Source: Candidatus Aminicenantes bacterium RBG_13_64_14 (GTDB lineage: Bacteria > Acidobacteriota > Aminicenantia > Aminicenantales > Saccharicenantaceae). Taken from it: 6,191 bases of DNA. The stretch's first letter is position 1. Every line of letters begins with the position of its first letter. Below, piece after piece: positions 1 to 5,695 of this stretch. The stretch is taken from the NCBI GenBank assembly GCA_001773855.1, contig MEXZ01000013.1, positions 14,598 through 20,788 of the forward strand, written 5' to 3'. The notes under the pieces are model-generated. The model was not told the origin of the DNA and ran no database searches. It saw nothing but the letters and a program-made list of their open reading frames with translations. The position numbers were made by a program, and so were the translations under genes.

Positions 1-212
1 GCCGAAAGGAAGCAGATCTGGCTCGGCTCGAGGTCGCCCTTCTGGGAACCGGTGGCCGTGATGACGATCTCGTCCTCCCCCCGCTCGTTCGTCCGGCGGA
101 CGGCCATGTTCCCGCTGTGACTGTCCTGGACGTCGTAAAGGAGGGAGGCCCGCCCCAGGGCTCGGAACTCGCCGAGGAGTTCACCGCTCGCTTGCCACTT
201 TTGGGCGCTCAT
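1..212 (-). CDS. Class II aldolase/adducin family protein, N-terminal part (gene runs off the left edge)
   Basis: About 70 codons are visible, starting at ATG 212-210. The peptide holds the typical opening of the class II aldolase/adducin fold: a helix (GELLGEFRALGRASLLYD), the glycine-asparagine loop DSHSGNMAVR, which matches the family's GN-[IM]-[SA]-VR phosphate-binding loop, and ITATGSQKGDLEPSQI, which matches the ITpSG..kgdL..eDl strand-loop. The zinc-binding histidines of these metal-dependent aldolases lie farther downstream, outside the window, so catalytic competence cannot be judged. Known relatives are L-fuculose-1-phosphate and L-rhamnulose-1-phosphate aldolases and similar sugar-phosphate aldolases or epimerases; the substrate here is unknown. 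The start is well supported. A GAGGAG Shine-Dalgarno (221-226 on the plus strand) sits 8 nt upstream, and the ATG overlaps the stop codon of the AOR gene as ATGA, so the two are probably translationally coupled. An adducin-like non-enzymatic role cannot be excluded. Confidence 0.85.
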   Translation of the reverse strand, partial: MSAQKWQASGELLGEFRALGRASLLYDVQDSHSGNMAVRRTNERGEDEIVITATGSQKGDLEPSQICFLS

Positions 213-2063
213 CTCTTGCTCTCCTCGACCCGGAGGGACCGGACGAGGCCGGGGGTCGGCCGGCCGGCCGCATCCCAACCCCGGACATGGTAGTAGTCCT
301 GTTTCATCCTCTCCTGGTCTTCCCGCGAGACGCGCCGCTCCTTCCCCTCGACGACGATGGGAACGTCGGCGAACCGGGCGGGGAGTGCGTCGTCCTCCGC
401 CGTCGCGCCGGCCTCGAAGTTGAATTGCCGCTCGAGAGTCGCCACGCGGTTCTCGATCTCCTCCAGTCTGGCGACCGAGAAGTCGCGGCCGGTGACGCCG
501 CCGACCATCCGGGCCCAGGGGTCGGAGGAGAAGGCGTAACCCGTGAAGCGGCAGACGCCGAGGCTGTCCTGGAGAATGCCGACGTTCTGCATGTTCCGGA
601 TGGCGATCGGCGACTGGAGGAGGCTGAAGCGGGGGATCTCCCTGGCCCCGCCGAAGAAAGCCAGGGAGACGGCGTAGCCGCCGCGGAGATGGCAGGCCCC
701 CGAAGGCGAGGTCATGTAGCCGAGGGCCTGGGTGTAGGAGGCCCGCGGGTCGTAGGCCGGGATCTCGAGTTGCTTGACGGTCATGGAGTACTCGGGGTGC
801 CCGCGGCCAGCGGCCAACCGGTGAGAGCCCTCGGCCAGGACCGCGCCGAGGCCTTCGCGGCGGGCCGTCATCCCGGCCAGGGATTCGAGCGCCTCTCCGC
901 TTCCGAAGGCGAGGCCGACCCCGCCCGTTTCGTCACGGCCGATGAGGCCGCGCTCGGCGAGCTCCATGGCGCAGGCGACCGTCCCGCCGAAGCTCATCGT
1001 GTCCAGGCCGAGCTCGTTGGCGCGGTAGTTGGCCCGGGTGATCGCCCCGATGTCGTAGATGCCGCAGAGGGGACCCATGAGGACCATCGTTTCGTATTCC
1101 GGACCCTCGCCGCGCTCCTCGCCCCCGTCCCGTCCGGCGACGCGAGTGTGCCGCTGACAGCCGATCGGGCAGAGATAACAGGAGCCCGCTTTTTCGAGCA
1201 GGGTTTTTGCCAGCGTCTCCCCGGAAATCCGCCCGACGTCCTCGTCGCGGTGGAGGCAATCTTGAAAGTTCTTGTGCGGGAGCATGGCGATGAGGTTGAT
1301 CAGCTCGACGAGGCCCGCCGTGCCCAGGTCGCGGAGCAGGCGCTTCGTGACCGGCGCCTGTTTCATGAGATAGAGGGCCTGGTCGAGGCCGGACCGGTAT
1401 TTTTCCTTGTCGGCGACGGCGATCTTTTCCTTGCCCCTGACGCGGACGGCCTTGAGTTTCTTGCTGCCCCAGACGGCGCCCGGGCCGCAGCGGCCGTAGA
1501 CGCGGTTGCGGTCGTTGGCGACGGCGGCGAAGCGGACGAGGTTCTCCCCCGCCGGTCCGATGCACAGGACCCGGGCCGGGTTTCCCGGCTCGGAAACCGC
1601 GGCCAGGACGTCGTTGGTCTCGTGGGTCGTTTTGCCCCAGACGTGGTCCGCCGGCAGGATCTCGGCCTTGCCGGGGGAGATGTCGATCATCCGGCGTCGC
1701 GGCCGCTCCTTTGACGACGAGGACGTCGAAACCCGCGGCCTTGAAAGCGGCGCCCCAGGTCCCGCCGGAGTTCGAGGTCCCCAGAACGCCGGTGAGCGGG
1801 GACTTGAAGACCATGTGGCCGCGGCCAGCCGTCGGGGCGTTGGAACCGATGAGCGGCGAAGCGGCGATGACGAACGCGTTGTCGGGGCCGAGCGGGTCGC
1901 AGGCCGGGTCGATCGTATCATAGAGGACGCGGGTCGCCATGCCCCTGCCGCCCAGGTAATCGAGGGCCAGGCCGGGGTCGAGCGGCAGGGTCCTCACCTC
2001 TCCCCGGCTGAGGTCGGCGACGAGGACCCGGCCATGGTATCCGGAAATGGGGAATTCGGGCAT
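209..2063 (-). CDS. Aldehyde:ferredoxin oxidoreductase (AOR) family tungsten/molybdopterin enzyme, interrupted by a frameshift
   Basis: AOR-family enzymes oxidise aldehydes to carboxylates with ferredoxin in the cytoplasm, using a tungsten bis-pterin and a [4Fe-4S] cluster. The N-terminal ~124 residues lie in one frame (GRVLVADLSRG, LGGRGMATRVLYD, the Pro/Gly-rich SPLTGVLGTSNSGG stretch). From M(1690) to the stop at 209 the protein continues in another frame. Joined, it has about 617 residues, the normal AOR length. Joined-protein landmarks are GRCGPGAVWGSKKLKAV, the cluster motif CYLCPIGC (Cys 295, 298, 302), GPEYET (about 320-325), NELGLDTMSFG, LEIPAYDPRA, SPSGACHLRG (His about 458) and the fourth cluster Cys in DSLGVC (about 504). 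The cysteines and the Glu/His correspond to Cys288/291/295/494, Glu313 and His448 of Pyrococcus furiosus AOR as I recall that numbering. The start ATG at 2063 is the only one between the in-frame stop at 2075-2073 and the conserved N-terminus; no clear Shine-Dalgarno precedes it. The substrate cannot be told from sequence alone. Confidence 0.92.
1691..1712 (-). other. Frameshift site inside the AOR gene
   Basis: Reading in the start frame gives ...GFDVLVVKGAAATP and then loses homology. The frame one base further on opens at once with MIDISPGKAEILPADHVWGK, the expected AOR continuation. The switch needs one extra base (or two missing bases) between the KG codons and the ATG at 1690. The likeliest spots are the CCGG just before that ATG (1694-1691) or the GC-rich GGCCGCG run before it. 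Both frames remain open on their correct sides, and nothing else in the gene looks damaged. A base-calling or assembly indel, or a very recent mutation, is therefore more likely than an old pseudogene. I see no classic slippery heptamer. Confidence 0.8.
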
Positions 2064-2074
2064 GTTCAGCCATT

Positions 2075-2103
2075 AAGATACCAAAACTCCGCATCGCCCG
2101 CAA
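2075..2103 (-). promoter_or_regulatory. Possible sigma-70-like promoter for the AOR gene
   Basis: On the minus strand TTGCGG (2103-2098) is followed after exactly 17 bp by TATCTT (2080-2075). This matches three and four positions of the -35 and -10 consensus. Transcription starting about 7 nt downstream would begin close to 2068, only about 5 nt before the ATG at 2063. That would make a nearly leaderless message and would fit the absence of a Shine-Dalgarno there. In GC-rich DNA such matches arise by chance, so this is weak. The rest of the 2064-2156 stretch shows only a 6-bp hairpin (2114-2119 / 2135-2140). Confidence 0.25.
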
Positions 2104-2156
2104 TGAACAACCGCGAGGAGCGATGCCTTCCGGGTCCTCGGGGGTCGTCTCCGTCC

Positions 2157-2177
2157 GCTGCGGTGATTCTTAACGCC
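2157..2177. repeat. Left terminal inverted repeat
   Basis: This 21-bp sequence contains GCGGTGATTCTTAACGCC and is the exact reverse complement of 2723-2743. Allowing a one-base bulge, similarity continues inward for about 13 more bases (TTCCCGGTCCGGA here against TTCCCGGGCCGCA on the other side). The nine-base GCGGTGATT recurs as a direct copy at 2507-2515. Confidence 0.8.
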
Positions 2178-2232
2178 TTCCCGGTCCGGATCCGATGGGA
2201 GCGGCAGGGAGCGGACTCTTAGGAGCGACCGA

Positions 2233-2269
2233 TAGAAGCGCGGCGGAGTGACTCGGAGCCGCGCTTCTA
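2233..2269. repeat. Perfect 12-bp hairpin inside the structured block
   Basis: TAGAAGCGCGGC (2233-2244) pairs perfectly with GCCGCGCTTCTA (2258-2269) around a 13-nt loop that contains the small palindrome GAGTGACTC. No T-run follows on either strand, so it does not look like an intrinsic terminator. It is more likely part of the fold of the surrounding element. Confidence 0.6.
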
Positions 2270-2570
2270 GGAAATATCTGAATCGAGTTTTGGGTTTTGC
2301 TTCGCCCTCTGACGACACCCCTCGGCCCCTCGTGGCATCGCGGACAAAAGGAATACCAAATGAGCGAATTAAGGACGATGGCGCAGGGGCGAGGCTCGGA
2401 TTCGAGCGGGTTTTGCTCGCCGTGACAAACCCGCGACCCGACGGAGCGGCACGCCCCGAGCATCCGTTGATAACCAAGGCCGAGGGGATCATCTGAGCGA
2501 GCATAAGCGGTGATTGAAGCGGTCAGCGTGACGGAGCTGGCTCCATTCTCCCCTCCGCGGACGCTGCCCG

Positions 2571-2692
2571 GGCAGTGATGGGGGTCATGCCTAGCCCCCG
2601 TAGCGGAGGGGGTCCCATCAGCTTGCTGATGGGGGAACCGCCGGGACTGGTTCCCGGGGGGCCGGGGGATAGGCATGACCCCCATCTCTGCC
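2571..2692. repeat. Large nested inverted repeat (three-way-junction-like fold)
   Basis: The arms 2571-2600 and 2663-2692 are reverse complements over 30 bp with two mismatches; their shared core is GATGGGGGTCATGCCTA. Between them lie two further hairpins. One is CCCATCAG / CTGATGGG (2614-2621 / 2626-2633, loop CTTG); the other is CCGGGA / TCCCGG (2641-2646 / 2652-2657, loop CTGGT). The whole could extrude as a cruciform in DNA, or fold in RNA from either strand as a long stem topped by two hairpins. It lacks a U-tract, so a Rho-independent terminator for the MoaD transcript is not supported, although it may still shield the 3' end of that message. Confidence 0.7.
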
Positions 2693-2722
2693 AAAACGGG
2701 CGGCGGCCTGCGGCCCGGGAAC

Positions 2723-2743
2723 GGCGTTAAGAATCACCGCAGC
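2723..2743. repeat. Right terminal inverted repeat
   Basis: This is the exact reverse complement of 2157-2177 (contains GGCGTTAAGAATCACCGC). It ends 26 bp from the MoaD stop codon. Confidence 0.8.
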
Positions 2744-2769
2744 AAGCGAAGATGATCCTTGAGGCCGAA

Positions 2770-3045
2770 CTAGCCGCCGCCGAGCATGGGGAAGACGGCG
2801 AGCGTGTCGCCCGGCGAGAGCACGGTGTCCAACCCGCGGAGGGATTCGACGTGGACGCCGTTGACCATAACGACGAGGTGTGGCTTGAGACTTTCGCCTT
2901 CGAAGACTTCGCGCCGGCGCTCATTCGTGTCGCAGAGGAGGGCCAGGGCGTCGCGGACGGTTGCGCCCTGGCCGACGACGACGTCGCGCTCGCGGCCCCC
3001 GAAGAGGTCCCGGAAGTAGGCGAAGAACTTAGCTTTGACCGTCAT
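2770..3045 (-). CDS. MoaD/ThiS-family sulfur-carrier protein
   Basis: A 91-residue beta-grasp protein starting MTVKAKFFAYFRDLFGG and ending VFPMLGGG. In MoaD the C-terminal Gly-Gly is adenylated and thiocarboxylated, and it donates the dithiolene sulfurs of molybdopterin (or tungstopterin). The pattern KAKFFAYFRDLFG ... VVVGQGATVRDALALL ... VVMVNGVHVE ... LSPGDTLAVFPMLGGG follows the family from first strand to tail. Length is normal. I chose ATG 3045 rather than the longer in-frame start at 3177 because homology begins there and the extra 44 residues are an Arg/Ser-rich read-through of the overlapping gene. The start overlaps the 3' end of the NTPase gene by 17 nt; a weak AAGG (3049-3052) sits 3 nt upstream. 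The nearby AOR gene suggests cofactor supply for that enzyme, so I favour MoaD over ThiS. No MoaE or MoeB/ThiF partner is in the window. Confidence 0.9.
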   Translation of the reverse strand: MTVKAKFFAYFRDLFGGRERDVVVGQGATVRDALALLCDTNERRREVFEGESLKPHLVVMVNGVHVESLRGLDTVLSPGDTLAVFPMLGGG

Positions 3046-3568
3046 CGACCTTGACCGTTCCCAGCAGGCTTCCATCCATGAGCTTCTGGACATCGGGGTC
3101 CCGGATATCGAAAATGAGAGGCCCGTGCGGGCCCAGGGCGGCGACGACATCCTCGAGGATCTCCTCCCTGGCGACAAGGAGACATTTCATGCCTGGGCGC
3201 GACAGGGCCTCCCGGAGTACCGGCCAGAGCCCGCCGCCCAGGAGTTCGAGGGGTCCGACCTCGTCGACGATGAGGAGTTCGCGGGGGTCGGCCTCGCGGA
3301 TGATCGATCGGGCTCGCTCGAGGGTCGACGGCACGAAAAAGAACGGACCGATCCGCTCCGCGTCGGGCTCCCCCTCCCGCCGGAGGTAGGGATGCCGGCG
3401 GCCGGTCTTGAGTTCGAGGAGATCATAGCCCGTCGCCCCGCTTCCGCCGTTCACGACGACGCTGAGGAAGCCGCCCGGGGCGAGCCCGCGGGACGCCCAG
3501 CGCGCGAGCGATCTTTCGAGGAAGGTCGTCTTGCCCCCGTGGACGGGTCCCGTTAGGACGAGGATCAT
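3029..3568 (-). CDS. P-loop nucleoside-triphosphatase of the THEP1/NTPase_1 type
   Basis: A 179-residue single-domain P-loop protein. Walker A is GPVHGGKT (residues 7-14) at the very N-terminus. GYDLLELKTG (47-56) corresponds to the family's GFdl..l.tG segment. Walker B with the signature continuation DEVGPLEL (102-109) matches the DEiGp[ML]E motif of THEP1-like NTPases (COG1618). These enzymes hydrolyse nucleoside triphosphates in vitro; their cellular role is not settled. MobB, a P-loop protein of Mo-cofactor maturation, has a similar N-terminus, but the DEVGPLE signature favours THEP1. The start ATG 3568 lies 6 nt after the secretin stop, with an AGGA Shine-Dalgarno (3573-3576) that overlaps that stop codon, so translation is probably coupled. 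The 3' end overlaps the MoaD gene by 17 nt. The pairing with MoaD suggests, but does not prove, a role in metal-cofactor assembly. Confidence 0.85.
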   Translation of the reverse strand: MILVLTGPVHGGKTTFLERSLARWASRGLAPGGFLSVVVNGGSGATGYDLLELKTGRRHPYLRREGEPDAERIGPFFFVPSTLERARSIIREADPRELLIVDEVGPLELLGGGLWPVLREALSRPGMKCLLVAREEILEDVVAALGPHGPLIFDIRDPDVQKLMDGSLLGTVKVDDGQS

Positions 3569-3574
3569 GCGTTC

Positions 3575-5695
3575 CTATCGGATGCTGACGCTCGCTTCGC
3601 CCGTCTGCAGGACGATGGCCTGTCCCATCGGCGTCCCGGCCGTGGCGCTAGTGAAGCCCAGGGACGTTTGGCCCGGATTCACGGACGTGAAGACGAGGAC
3701 AGCCAGGACCGCCCGGCCCTTGAAGCCGCGGCCGCCGGGCGGGCTGGAGAAGCCGATGGTGCACGTCCCGCCGCTGATGTTCTTGAGGAACGGCACCTTC
3801 TCGCCCATCTGCCGCAGGCCGCCGCCTTCGAGGACGTCTTTAAGCTTGAGGATCTGGGGATCGAAGGTCAGCACGAGCGACGCGTTCCCGATCTCCTTTT
3901 CGCTCGAGAGCTCGATGTTCATGCGGAACTCCCGGTCGCGGGGGGCTTCGAAGCTCGCCGGCGAAAGGTAGACGACACTTCCCTCGGCATCTTCCGGCTG
4001 GGCCGGGGGTTCTTCGGCGACGGCCGCTTCCTCGCGGCTGTCCCTCAGCGCGCCGCCCGCGCCCGTGACGCCGGACAGGTTGTCGGGGTCGACCCAGAGG
4101 GGCTTCGTGTCCTCGTCGGTTATTTGGATCGAGCGGATGATGTGGGGCGTGATGGTCATGATGACGTCGGTCTGCTCGATCGTCTTCTGGCTGGCCGAGA
4201 AAAGCCCCCCAATTAGGGGCAGATCCTTGAGGCCGACAATCCCCCCCTTGACCAAGCGCTCCTCGTCCCGGAGGAGGCCGGCCAGGAAGTTGGTCTCGCC
4301 GTCCTTGAGCCGGACGGTGTTCTTGATCTCGCGGTTGGCTATGATCGGGATGCCGGCGATCCCTTCTCCGGCGATCGAAGAGATTGTGAGCTCGATCTCC
4401 AAGGTCACGTCGCCCTCGAGATGGATCCGGGGCGTCATCTTGATTGTGATGCCGATATCGGTGAGGGTGTAGTTGACGATGGGTTGGGTCTGGAGGCCGC
4501 CCGCGGCGATGGCCGCGAACTGGGAATTGACGATGGGCACCTTCTGACCGACGACGTATTCCAGCTTCGCGCCGGCGAGGCCTCGGATCTTGGGTTGGGC
4601 GATGATCTTCGTGTCCGAATCGCTGCCGAGGAACTGGACGACGGCCGAGGGGACGGTGACCTGGTAGTTGGCGAGGTCCCCGAGGTCGAGCCCATTGATC
4701 GGGAAATAGCCGTCGTCGGTCAGGTTGGCCGGGTTGAACCGGATGCCCAGGATCCCCTGGCTGAGGTCGACGCCGAGCTTCTTGAGTCTCATTCGGTTGA
4801 CTTCCATAATCTCGATGTCGATGACGACTTCGCCCACGGACTTGTCCCAGAGGCGGAGGAGCTTCTCGGCCAGGGCCACGGCCTGCGGCGTGTCGCGGAT
4901 CGTGACCGAGTTGAGGTTCTTGTCGACCTGGATGGACGGGACCTTGTACATGGTCTTGACCATCTGCGTCAGCCGCATCTGGACGTCGCTCGCGTCGATG
5001 TTGGACAGGTAGAAGGTCTTGATGGCGTTGAGCTCGTATTGCATCCGCTTCTGGACGTTGTCGGGGACGACGATGACGGTCTTCTCGTCGATCGTCCGGG
5101 AGAAGTTCTTGCTGGCGACGCAGAGGAAATTGACGGCCTGCTGGAGGTCCTTGCCGGTCAGGTCGATGGCCAGGTTGGTGTCCCGGAAGGTGTCGTCGTA
5201 GAGGAAATTCACATTGGCCACCCGGCCCAGCGTCTGGAAGATCGAGCGCAGGGAAACCTCGGTCCGGAAGCTCAGGTTGAGCGCTTCGCCGGAACCCTTG
5301 AGCCTGACCGGGCCTTCGAGCTTCTCTGGACTGCTTTTCTCGGCTTTCGGCGGCGGGGCGATGAGGGCCCTGAGCTCGTCGGCGGCCGCGCGGTTGAAGG
5401 GGTCGAAGAAAAGCGCCTTCTTATAATCGACCTCGGCCTCCTTGCGCTTGTTCTGGGCGACCAGGCTCCTGGCCGTCTGGATATAAAACAGGCTGGCGGA
5501 CGACCTGGCTCGGAAGAGGGCCAGACGGTAGACGGCGTCGTTGGGGTGGTCCAGGGCCGCTTTTTGGTAATAATTGACGGCCTGGTCGTACTTTTGGTTC
5601 ATCTCGGCCTCGACGCCTTGCTTATAGTCATAGCTAAGCGTCGCGCACCCCCCGGCCGCCATGGCCAGGACCAGGATCAGGGCGTATTTTTTCAT
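3575..5695 (-). CDS. Lipoprotein secretin (PilQ/GspD superfamily) with TPR-like N-terminus and C-terminal cohesin-like domain
   Basis: A 706-residue outer-membrane channel subunit for a type IV pilus or type II secretion system. In order: a signal peptide (KK, then LILVLAMAAGGC) with lipobox AGGC, acylated Cys 17; TPR-like helices about 24-105 (MNQKYDQAVNYYQKAALDHP, KRKEAEVDYKKALFFDPFN); a Pro/Lys linker; an STN/N0 domain about 138-212; a secretin N1-type domain about 221-298; and the secretin beta-barrel about 345-520, with VPSAVVQFL, VGQKVPIV, KDGETNFLAGLLRDEE, VGLKDLPLIGGLFS and the ending VIMTITPHII. A Glu/Ala/Pro linker (about 550-572) leads to a cohesin-like beta-sandwich about 573-706 (VVYLSPASFEAPRDREFRM, LVLTFDPQILKL). 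The start is firm: AAGGAG (5703-5708) lies 7 nt upstream, and the ATG overlaps the preceding stop as ATGA. No AMIN domain, usual in proteobacterial PilQ, is visible. Confidence 0.95.
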   Translation of the reverse strand: MKKYALILVLAMAAGGCATLSYDYKQGVEAEMNQKYDQAVNYYQKAALDHPNDAVYRLALFRARSSASLFYIQTARSLVAQNKRKEAEVDYKKALFFDPFNRAAADELRALIAPPPKAEKSSPEKLEGPVRLKGSGEALNLSFRTEVSLRSIFQTLGRVANVNFLYDDTFRDTNLAIDLTGKDLQQAVNFLCVASKNFSRTIDEKTVIVVPDNVQKRMQYELNAIKTFYLSNIDASDVQMRLTQMVKTMYKVPSIQVDKNLNSVTIRDTPQAVALAEKLLRLWDKSVGEVVIDIEIMEVNRMRLKKLGVDLSQGILGIRFNPANLTDDGYFPINGLDLGDLANYQVTVPSAVVQFLGSDSDTKIIAQPKIRGLAGAKLEYVVGQKVPIVNSQFAAIAAGGLQTQPIVNYTLTDIGITIKMTPRIHLEGDVTLEIELTISSIAGEGIAGIPIIANREIKNTVRLKDGETNFLAGLLRDEERLVKGGIVGLKDLPLIGGLFSASQKTIEQTDVIMTITPHIIRSIQITDEDTKPLWVDPDNLSGVTGAGGALRDSREEAAVAEEPPAQPEDAEGSVVYLSPASFEAPRDREFRMNIELSSEKEIGNASLVLTFDPQILKLKDVLEGGGLRQMGEKVPFLKNISGGTCTIGFSSPPGGRGFKGRAVLAVLVFTSVNPGQTSLGFTSATAGTPMGQAIVLQTGEASVSIR

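Larger units (their letters stand above)
2157..2743. mobile_element. Candidate MITE-like element with 21-bp terminal inverted repeats, non-coding
   Basis: This 587-bp block is bounded by perfect 21-bp inverted repeats and holds nested hairpins at 2233-2269, 2406-2434 (GCGGGTTT / AAACCCGC), 2524-2566 (CAGCGT-CGGAG / CTCCG-ACGCTG) and 2571-2692. The open frames in it (for example 2248-2496 plus, 2170-2694 minus) give low-complexity, Arg/Pro/Ser-rich translations with no family resemblance, so I regard it as non-coding. Local stretches such as 2270-2300 are visibly less GC-rich than the flanking genes. No transposase is present. I could not find a convincing target-site duplication next to the ends (left flank ends CCGTCC, right flank starts AAGCGA). 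The block lies in the only long gap of the window, between the MoaD and AOR genes. A structured RNA, or a repeat family mobilised in trans, would look the same. Confidence 0.45.

Noticed and set aside
287..1714. Long plus-strand open frame (475 codons) opposite the AOR gene
   Set aside because: It is the antisense shadow of a GC-rich coding region. Its translation is Gly/Ala/Asp/Arg-rich without motifs, while the minus strand carries unmistakable AOR motifs.
2197..2216. Ten-base near-tandem repeat (GGGAGCGGCA / GGGAGCGGAC)
   Set aside because: There are only two units in GC-rich DNA, easily produced by chance, and no further copies lie beside it.
2248..2496. Small plus-strand frame of 82 codons within the inverted-repeat block
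   Set aside because: It starts inside a hairpin loop, has no Shine-Dalgarno that I can see and no recognisable family, and its composition resembles chance open frames in GC-rich DNA.
2571..2692. Rho-independent terminator after moaD
   Set aside because: The stem is far longer and more branched than a terminator, and no T-run follows it on either strand.
2073..2694. Overlapping minus-strand frames of 143 and 174 codons in the inverted-repeat block
   Set aside because: They are Arg/Pro/Ser-rich, run across the terminal repeat and the hairpin arms, and have no domain similarity. They are probably non-coding.
2157..2743. CRISPR array or integron attC site
   Set aside because: There are no regularly spaced direct repeats with unique spacers, and the repeats do not show attC core sites.
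3046..3177. Upstream extension of the MoaD protein to an in-frame ATG at 3177
   Set aside because: The added 44 residues are a read-through of the overlapping NTPase gene in another frame and have no family similarity. The conserved MoaD fold begins at the ATG at 3045.
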